From Spirochaetales bacterium (GTDB lineage Bacteria > Spirochaetota > Spirochaetia > DSM-27196 > SLST01), in the NCBI GenBank assembly GCA_028284845.1, contig JANQQY010000382.1, positions 1-6,665 of the forward strand: a stretch of 6,665 nt of DNA, read 5' to 3'. The notes under the pieces were generated by a model. The model saw only the letters and a list, made by a program, of their open reading frames with translations, was not told where the DNA came from and did no database searches. The position numbers were made by a program, and so were the translations under genes. This document shows, in pieces, positions 1 to 5,037 of this stretch; the stretch's first letter is position 1; the number at the start of each line of letters is the position of its first letter.

Positions 1-929
1 ACGGTTATCGCATGTCGTTCGCGGTCGTAGGCACCTTTATCGGCGCGGGCGCAACGCTCCCCCTCGTCGAGCTCTTTGGTGGATCGCCAACGGGGTGGAC
101 CATCACCGCCGCGGTTATGGGCGGGGTCATGGCACTCGCGACGTTTATCACCGTCTTCACGATCAAGGAGACCGTGGGGGAGCCTGTCACAGAGAATGTG
201 AAGTTGATCAAGTCGTACTTCGAGGTGATCCGCCAAAAGCCGTTCTTTGTGATCTTCATCACCTACGCCCTTCACATAACGGGCATTGCTGTGGTGCAGG
301 CAACGTTGCTCTACTACTTCCAGTTCATCTACAACCAACCGGGACTCTTCACCTTTGCCCTGATGGCTCTCCTTGGCGCGGTCCTTCTGTTTATTCCACT
401 GTGGGTGCGAATCTCCCGGAGCATCGGGAAAGTGCGAGCATACAACATCGGCATGGCCCTCTTTGCCGTGGCCGTGGTCGCTTTCTTCTTCCTGGGTCCG
501 CGTCTTCCTGTCTGGTACGCATTCCTCACCTTCGCAGTCGCAGGCATTGGGTACGCTACGAACTACGTGATGCCGTGGTCGCTGATCCCGGATGTGGTCG
601 AGTACGACTTCGCCCAGAATGGAAAGCGTCGGGAGGGGATCTTCTACGGCATGTGGACCTTCTTCAGCAAGCTGGGTTCAGCATTCGGTGCAGGCTTAGC
701 CGGATGGGTCCTTGGCGGAATGAGCTTCATCGAACCAGGCAGAGTCGATTTTGAGCCGGTCCAGCCGGCATCTGCAATCCTTGGTATCCGCCTCTTGACC
801 GGCCCCATTCCGGCCCTCTTCTTCGTCGCCGGAATCATCACACTGACCTTCTACCCCATCACAAAAGAGGTCTACGCAGATCTCATGAAGAAGATCGAGG
901 CGCGTAAGGGTGAGGTGGCCGCGCCGTAG
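1..929 (+). CDS. GPH-family (MelB-like) sugar:cation symporter, C-terminal part
   Basis: Inner-membrane secondary transporter of the glycoside-pentoside-hexuronide:cation symporter family (MFS_2 fold), expected to import a sugar or glycoside with Na+ or H+; the substrate cannot be told. The frame is open from the left edge (first full codon at 3, reading GYRM), so the ATG at 12 is internal; family members are about 450 residues, so roughly 140 N-terminal residues are missing. Counting from that ATG, hydrophobic helices lie near residues 1-20, 28-50, 76-103, 112-131, 142-160, 166-190, 222-236 and 264-283. The best family mark is the loop PDVVEYDFAQNGKRREG (about residues 195-211), followed by a helix with FFSKLGSAFGAGLAG; this matches the conserved Asp and K/R-x-E-G region of GPH carriers. 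The tail (LLTGPIPALFF, then a basic helix) is also typical. The stop is TAG at 927-929, with 46 bases before the next gene. Family call confident. Confidence 0.9.
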   Translation, partial: GYRMSFAVVGTFIGAGATLPLVELFGGSPTGWTITAAVMGGVMALATFITVFTIKETVGEPVTENVKLIKSYFEVIRQKPFFVIFITYALHITGIAVVQATLLYYFQFIYNQPGLFTFALMALLGAVLLFIPLWVRISRSIGKVRAYNIGMALFAVAVVAFFFLGPRLPVWYAFLTFAVAGIGYATNYVMPWSLIPDVVEYDFAQNGKRREGIFYGMWTFFSKLGSAFGAGLAGWVLGGMSFIEPGRVDFEPVQPASAILGIRLLTGPIPALFFVAGIITLTFYPITKEVYADLMKKIEARKGEVAAP

Positions 930-930
930 C

Positions 931-948
931 CGGTTGCCGCTTCAACCG
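931..948 (+). other. Small inverted repeat between transporter and HIT gene
   Basis: CGGTTG (931-936) and CAACCG (943-948) are perfect reverse complements around a 6-base loop, starting one base after the transporter stop. A 6-bp stem is marginal and no T-tract follows (the next bases are GC-rich), so it does not qualify as an intrinsic terminator. It could be a weak mRNA-stabilising or attenuating hairpin, or chance. Confidence 0.3.
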
Positions 949-975
949 CGCGATGGTAGGTTGCGGTGAGGAACG

Positions 976-1323
976 ATGAGCGAAGAGACGATTTTCGACA
1001 AGATTCTCAAGAACGAGATCCCTTCGGAGAAGGTCTTTGAGAACGAGCATGTTCTCGCATTTCGCGATATCGAACCTCAGGCACCAATCCACGTTCTGGT
1101 GATTCCAAAACGAAAAATGGAAAGCTTCGCGGACCTCGCTGACGCTGATCCACGCGACGTCGCTGCATTCATGCAGGGCGTCGCGCGAGTGGCGAGGGAG
1201 CTGGGTCTGGACGAGAACGGCTACCGGGTGGTGTTCAACACCGGCCGAGACGGCCTTCAGACCGTTCAGTACATCCACGCTCACATTCTAGGCGGGCGGT
1301 CCATGAAGTGGCCGCCGGGCTGA
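976..1323 (+). CDS. HIT-family (Hint-type) purine nucleotide phosphoramidase/hydrolase
   Basis: Small cytoplasmic histidine-triad protein of 115 residues, the usual Hint length. Hint proteins hydrolyse nucleoside 5'-phosphoramidates and aminoacyl-adenylates, probably as homodimers. The N-terminus TIFDKILKNEIPSEKVFE and the following AFRDIEPQAPIHVLVIPK (with H39) are near-canonical Hint motifs, as is the C-terminal LGGRSMKWPPG. The triad region reads Y99-I-H101-A-H103: the nucleophilic middle His (H101) and the third His are present, but the first His of the H-x-H-x-H motif is Tyr. N88, matching the conserved Asn before the triad, is present. The ATG at 976 is preceded by GAGGA (968-972). The gene is 31 bases upstream of aspS and 46 bases after the transporter, suggesting co-transcription. 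A link with aspS is tempting because Hint enzymes can act on aminoacyl-AMP made by tRNA synthetases; that is inference only. Confidence 0.93.
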   Translation: MSEETIFDKILKNEIPSEKVFENEHVLAFRDIEPQAPIHVLVIPKRKMESFADLADADPRDVAAFMQGVARVARELGLDENGYRVVFNTGRDGLQTVQYIHAHILGGRSMKWPPG

Positions 1324-1354
1324 GCTTCGGTCAGCACCAGAAAGAGAGAGACAT

Positions 1355-3136
1355 ATGGAACAACACAAACGAACTGTAACGTGCGGCGAACTGCGCGCAT
1401 CCGATGAAGGCAAGTCGGTCGTTCTCAACGGCTGGGTCCACCGCAACCGTGACCACGGCGGCGTGCACTTCCTGAACGTCAGAGATCGATACGGCCTCAC
1501 ACAGGTGGTCATCGACGAGGCCGCACCGCAGAGCCTCAAGGAGGTGGCTGCGGAGCTGAAGTTCGAGTATGTGGTCGCTATTGAGGGAACCGTTCGGGCT
1601 CGGCCGGCAGAGATGGTGAACGAGGAGATGGAGACCGGCGCGATCGAGGTCTCCGCCACCTCAATTCACGTTCTCACTCGTGCCAAGACCCTTCCCTTCA
1701 TGGTCGACGAGCGAGCAGAGGCACGCGAGGAACTCCGACTGCAGTATCGGTACTTGGATCTTCGCAGTTTCGCGATGCAGCGTAACATCAAGCTACGCCA
1801 CGACGTCAGCTTTCGAGTTCGAGAGTACCTTCATGAGCACGGATTCTACGAGATCGAGACTCCAACGCTCATCCGCTCGACTCCGGAGGGTGCCCGCGAC
1901 TTCCTGGTACCAAGTCGACTGAACCCCGGAACCTTCTACGCATTGCCTCAGTCACCTCAGCTCTACAAACAGATCTTGATGGTTAGCGGATTCGACAAGT
2001 ACTTCCAGATCGCGCACTGCTTTCGCGACGAGGACGCCCGCGGTGACCGCCAATTGGAGCATACGCAGATCGACATCGAGATGAGCTTTGTTGGAAAGGA
2101 CGATGTCTTTGGGATGCTCGAAGGAATGCTGGCACACGTCTTTGCCCACGCCCTTGGCAACGATCTCGCAGTGCCGTTCGAGCGCCTCCCCTACGACGAC
2201 GCGATGAACCGATTCGGATCGGACAAACCCGATCTTCGTTTTGCATTGGAACTGCAGGATGCCTCAAGCCTCGTTCCCGGATCGAACTTCCAGGTCTTCA
2301 AGTCGGTTCTCGAATCGGGTGGCGCCATCAAGGCTCTTGTCGTCCCGGAGAAGGCCGACTACAGCCGTAAACAGATCACCGACCTCGAAGATGTGGCAAA
2401 GACGTATGGCGCGAAGGGTCTGGCCTGGATGAAGGTGACCGAGTCGGGCCTGGACGGTGGGATCTCCAAGTTTTTTGCTGAGCAGACCGACGCCGTACGG
2501 ACGACGCTTGGAGCTCAGGAGGGGGATCTAATTCTCTTCGTGGCGGCATCGTGGAAAACGGCATGCACCGCACTCGGCGCCGTTCGATCACGCCTTGGAC
2601 GCGACCTTGAGCTCTACGACCCATCCGAGTTCCGCTTCGCCTGGATCGTCGACTTCCCCCTCTTCGAGTGGGACGAGGAGAATGAGAAGTGGGAGGCGAC
2701 CCACCACATGTTCACGATGCCGCAGGAGCACTATCTCGATTCGATGGAGGACGATCCGGGCGCGGTGAAGGGTGACCTCTACGACCTCGTCTGCAACGGG
2801 GTCGAGCTCGCCTCAGGATCGATCAGAATCCACGACCCCGATGTTCAGCGACGCGTCTTCGCAATCGTCGGAATCCCTGAAGAAGAGGCCCTGCGTCGAT
2901 TCGGATTCCTGCTTGAGGCGTTGAAGTACGGCGCACCACCACACGGCGGAATCGCTCCCGGGCTTGATCGACTCTGCATGCTGATGGCAGGTGAGAACAC
3001 GATTCGCGAGGTGATCGCCTTCCCGAAGAACACGATGGGAGTCAGCTCAATCGACTTCTCTCCGGCAGAGGTAGACACCCGACAGCTCGATGAGCTGGGT
3101 TTGGCAATCATACCGCAGCCGAACAAGGAGGAGTAG
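1355..3136 (+). CDS. aspS: Aspartyl-tRNA synthetase, bacterial type
   Basis: Class II aminoacyl-tRNA synthetase that charges tRNA(Asp), and possibly tRNA(Asn), with aspartate; cytoplasmic homodimer. It has 593 residues (E. coli 590). Domain order: OB-fold anticodon-binding domain, about 1-105; first part of the catalytic core, about 120-285, with QSPQLYKQILM and motif 2 FRDEDARGDRQ at 223-233 (R224, E226); bacterial GAD insertion, about 290-410; then the end of the core, with HHMFTMP and motif 3 GLDRLCMLM near 536-544 (R539). In the anticodon domain the loop RNRDHGG carries H34, the residue typical of non-discriminating bacterial AspRS (Leu in discriminating enzymes). The second known specificity position, Gly82 in Pseudomonas aeruginosa, aligns with E86 here. 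Motif 2 reads LEHTQID where most enzymes have EFTQ(I/L)D. The ATG at 1355 follows a purine-rich AGAGAGAG stretch. The stop is one base before the next gene's probable start, so translational coupling is likely. Confidence 0.98.
   Translation: MEQHKRTVTCGELRASDEGKSVVLNGWVHRNRDHGGVHFLNVRDRYGLTQVVIDEAAPQSLKEVAAELKFEYVVAIEGTVRARPAEMVNEEMETGAIEVSATSIHVLTRAKTLPFMVDERAEAREELRLQYRYLDLRSFAMQRNIKLRHDVSFRVREYLHEHGFYEIETPTLIRSTPEGARDFLVPSRLNPGTFYALPQSPQLYKQILMVSGFDKYFQIAHCFRDEDARGDRQLEHTQIDIEMSFVGKDDVFGMLEGMLAHVFAHALGNDLAVPFERLPYDDAMNRFGSDKPDLRFALELQDASSLVPGSNFQVFKSVLESGGAIKALVVPEKADYSRKQITDLEDVAKTYGAKGLAWMKVTESGLDGGISKFFAEQTDAVRTTLGAQEGDLILFVAASWKTACTALGAVRSRLGRDLELYDPSEFRFAWIVDFPLFEWDEENEKWEATHHMFTMPQEHYLDSMEDDPGAVKGDLYDLVCNGVELASGSIRIHDPDVQRRVFAIVGIPEEEALRRFGFLLEALKYGAPPHGGIAPGLDRLCMLMAGENTIREVIAFPKNTMGVSSIDFSPAEVDTRQLDELGLAIIPQPNKEE
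3125..3131 (+). promoter_or_regulatory. Strong Shine-Dalgarno inside the aspS 3' end
   Basis: AAGGAGG lies within the last codons of aspS (Asn-Lys-Glu-Glu-stop). Six bases separate it from a CTG at 3138 that is in frame with the aminotransferase. It is the best match to the anti-Shine-Dalgarno sequence seen at any gene start here, and it decides the start of the downstream gene. It cannot serve the in-frame ATG at 3090, which lies upstream of it. Confidence 0.7.
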
Positions 3137-3137
3137 A

Positions 3138-4019
3138 CTGCCCGCCATCGTTCGCAGGATCGCAGCGACCGGTTCGCCCCGGATCGAACAAATCCCGGGC
3201 ACGCCGGACGCTGCGCTTGGATCACTGAAGGACGCAATCGCGCTCGAGCGCCCCGGCGGCGTCTATGGAGCCTTTAGCACGCAGAACGGACTCCGAGTGG
3301 TTCGGCTCTCGTCGCACTTCGAACGTCTGGCCGACTCGGCAGCGCGCCTTGGCTTCGTCTGTACCTTCGATGCCGCGCTCGTTGCGAACGAGATCTGTGC
3401 GGTCATACAGGAGGCGGGATTCGGCGAGGCGCGCGTCAGAATCTCAATCCACCCGGACGAGGTTGCTACCGCCTGTCCTTTTGTACTCGCGGTTGAGGAG
3501 TTCGGCGGTGTGTATCCGTCGATCAAGACAAACGGGGTTCGAGTGACGACCGTGAAGGCATCGCGAGGCGACAATCCTCGCGCGAAGCAGACCGCGTGGC
3601 TGAGTGAGCGGCGCGAACTCCACGCATCGTCCGAGCGGCTCGTCTACGAACGACTGCTCGTCGCCGAGAGTGGTGAGATTCTCGAGGGAACACGCTCGAA
3701 CTTCTACGCGATCGTTGAAGACCACCATCCGACTCTCCGGACCGAGGCGGCGAACATCCTGCATGGGATCGCTCGATCGATCGTGCTCGAGGTGAGTCCA
3801 CATATCGTTGAGGTAGTCTTTACCACCATCTCGACGTCTGAGATCGAGGGGGTGCGAGAGGCGTTCTTGACCTCCGCGAGTCGAGGTGTGATCCCGATTG
3901 TGGAGATCGACTCGACACCGATATCGGATGGTCCGGGCCCGATCACAAGCCGGATCAGCCAAGCATATGATGAACGAGCCCGCGAGCTGGAGGAGCCGCT
4001 CTGCACATCCCGTTGGTAA
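3138..4019 (+). CDS. Fold-type IV (class IV) PLP-dependent aminotransferase
   Basis: Cytoplasmic PLP enzyme of the BCAT / D-amino-acid transaminase / aminodeoxychorismate lyase superfamily; the exact reaction cannot be assigned. It has 293 residues counted from CTG 3138 (family 270-310). Visible family residues: an N-terminal GGVYGAF strand and LSSHFERL with R63 (phosphate-binding Arg region); catalytic Lys K150 in NPRAKQTAW; the PLP-region EGTRSNFYA with E183; and the cofactor-phosphate loop TSASRGVIPI from about T245. No Met lies in frame after 3090. The ATG at 3090 would add 16 residues (Trp- and Arg-rich, unlike the family) overlapping aspS, with no ribosome site in front. A strong AAGGAGG sits 6 bases before the CTG, so CTG is preferred; ATC at 3147 is a poorer alternative. 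Tight coupling to aspS may suggest an amino-acid role, but this is inference. No lysine, isoleucine or folate pathway genes are nearby to narrow the function. Confidence 0.85.
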   Translation: MPAIVRRIAATGSPRIEQIPGTPDAALGSLKDAIALERPGGVYGAFSTQNGLRVVRLSSHFERLADSAARLGFVCTFDAALVANEICAVIQEAGFGEARVRISIHPDEVATACPFVLAVEEFGGVYPSIKTNGVRVTTVKASRGDNPRAKQTAWLSERRELHASSERLVYERLLVAESGEILEGTRSNFYAIVEDHHPTLRTEAANILHGIARSIVLEVSPHIVEVVFTTISTSEIEGVREAFLTSASRGVIPIVEIDSTPISDGPGPITSRISQAYDERARELEEPLCTSRW

Positions 4020-4092
4020 GCGGGGTTCAATCCGACTACACTTAGCTCACTTGCCAGACGAGAGCGAGTGACCTCGTTTGAGGAAGAATCAC
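4020..4092 (+). other. Intergenic gap with possible 5'-UTR hairpin
   Basis: These 73 bases separate the aminotransferase and the glycosylase and form the largest gap in the plus-strand run. I see no convincing -35/-10 pair. A short stem is possible: ACGAG (4058-4062) pairs with CTCGT (4073-4077) around a 10-base loop, extendable by one G-T pair. Only three T's follow it, so terminator function is doubtful. GAGGA at 4080-4084 is a good ribosome-binding site, 8 bases before the ATG at 4093. A separate promoter for the repair gene may lie here but cannot be shown. Confidence 0.35.
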
Positions 4093-5019
4093 ATGCCTGA
4101 GCTGCCGGACATCGAAGCCTATGTGGTCGCCCTTCGGAAGAGGATCGTTGGAAGCCGACTCGAAAGAATCGAGATCTTGCATCCGTTCCTGCTTCGCTCC
4201 GTCGGAACCGATCCGAACGATGGGGTTGGGCGCGAGTGCGTAGCTGTCGAACGACTGGGAAAGCGAATCGTCTTGGAATGTAGTCCCGGACCGTTCTACG
4301 TCTTTCATCTCATGATAGCGGGACGGTTCAAATGGAAAGAGGGGCCACAGACGCAATCGGCGTCACGACGATCCAAATCCGGACCGCTCGCCCGAATCTC
4401 CTTCGAAAGCGGGATACTTACCCTGACAGAGGCGGGGACCAAGCGTCGCGCCAGCCTTCACGTCGCGAAGGACCGCGAGGAACTCGCGCAGCACGACCCG
4501 GGCGGCAGGGAGCTGCTCGACGGAACCATGAGTGAGTCTGAGTTCGCAGCGCTGCTACGCAGAGAGAACCACACCATCAAACGCTCGCTGACCGACCCCC
4601 GACTCTTCTCCGGAATTGGAAACTCGTACTCTGACGAGATCCTCTTCGCGGCGAAACAGTCTCCGTTTATGCAAACCGGATCGATGAGTGATGAACAGAT
4701 CGCGACGTTGTACGCGGCGGCACAGGCCACCCTTGCAACATGGCGCGACCGACTCGTCTCAGAGGCGGAGGCGAAGTTCCCCGCAAAGGTGACCGCATTC
4801 CGGCCTGAGATGTACGTCCACGGTCGCTATGATGAGCCATGCCGCGAGTGCGGCACAAAGGTGCAGCGAATCCGGTACGCCGAGAACGAATGCAACTACT
4901 GCCCAACCTGCCAGTCCGATGGAAAGCTCTACGCCGACCGCGCGCTCTCGAGGCTTCTCAAAGGAGACTGGCCACGGACGGTGACCGAGCTTGAAGAGCT
5001 CAAGAGCCCTCGCTCGTGA
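4093..5019 (+). CDS. Fpg/Nei-family DNA glycosylase (MutM-like)
   Basis: Base-excision repair enzyme expected to remove oxidised bases and nick the strand by beta/delta-elimination; 308 residues, longer than the roughly 270 of E. coli Fpg. The start must be ATG 4093, since the mature N-terminus PELPDIE supplies the catalytic Pro (P2) and Glu (E3). Other features: K57 in LGKR, the conserved Lys; HLMIAG at 72-77; a helix-two-turn-helix with GIGNSYSDEILF; and a C-terminal zinc finger with C250, C253, C270 and C273 (C-x2-C-x16-C-x2-C). Differences from classical Fpg: the finger Arg that contacts DNA aligns with N265 (YAENECNYCP); the strand-probe Met (E. coli M74) aligns with I75; the stretch before MYVHGR is short, so the 8-oxoG capping loop may be reduced; and about 34 residues follow the last Cys (ADRALSRLLKGDWPRT). 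From memory, a known Fpg-like subfamily shares the altered finger and this tail. Substrate preference, 8-oxoG or pyrimidines, is open. Confidence 0.9.
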   Translation: MPELPDIEAYVVALRKRIVGSRLERIEILHPFLLRSVGTDPNDGVGRECVAVERLGKRIVLECSPGPFYVFHLMIAGRFKWKEGPQTQSASRRSKSGPLARISFESGILTLTEAGTKRRASLHVAKDREELAQHDPGGRELLDGTMSESEFAALLRRENHTIKRSLTDPRLFSGIGNSYSDEILFAAKQSPFMQTGSMSDEQIATLYAAAQATLATWRDRLVSEAEAKFPAKVTAFRPEMYVHGRYDEPCRECGTKVQRIRYAENECNYCPTCQSDGKLYADRALSRLLKGDWPRTVTELEELKSPRS

Positions 5020-5028
5020 GACGGGCTC
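5004..5028. other. Inverted repeat at the convergent gene ends
   Basis: GAGCCC (5004-5009) and GGGCTC (5023-5028) are perfect reverse complements around a 13-base loop spanning the glycosylase stop codon. A competing pair, CTCGCTC (5009-5015) with GAGCGAG (5050-5056), spans the 18-base gap between the two convergent stops. Neither is followed by a T-run on either strand, so these are weak candidates for a shared bidirectional or Rho-assisted terminator. Confidence 0.3.
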
Positions 5029-5037
5029 GCTACGCCC

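Noticed and set aside
12..14. ATG at 12 as start of the transporter
   Set aside because: The frame continues to the left edge and the protein begins mid-domain; about a third of the family length is missing.
95..754. 219-residue plus-strand open frame overlapping the transporter
   Set aside because: Composition is Arg/His/Ser-rich and unlike any family; it is a frame shadow of the transporter, whose own frame has clear GPH motifs.
883..1284. 133-residue minus-strand open frame
   Set aside because: Antisense to the HIT gene and the end of the transporter; no motif or ribosome site supports it.
3090..3137. ATG at 3090 as start of the aminotransferase
   Set aside because: It overlaps aspS by 47 bases, has no ribosome site upstream, and gives a 16-residue leader unlike the family, whereas a strong Shine-Dalgarno points to CTG 3138.
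2845..3237. 130-residue minus-strand open frame across the aspS/aminotransferase junction
   Set aside because: Low-complexity Arg/Ser-rich translation, antisense to two well-supported genes.
3774..3783. CGATCGATCG palindrome
   Set aside because: Short GATC-type repeat in coding sequence, expected by chance in a genome that uses many GATC-containing codon pairs.
3444..3962. 172-residue minus-strand open frame
   Set aside because: Lies fully antisense to the aminotransferase, is rich in Arg and Asp with no recognisable domain, and is explained by GC-rich codon use.
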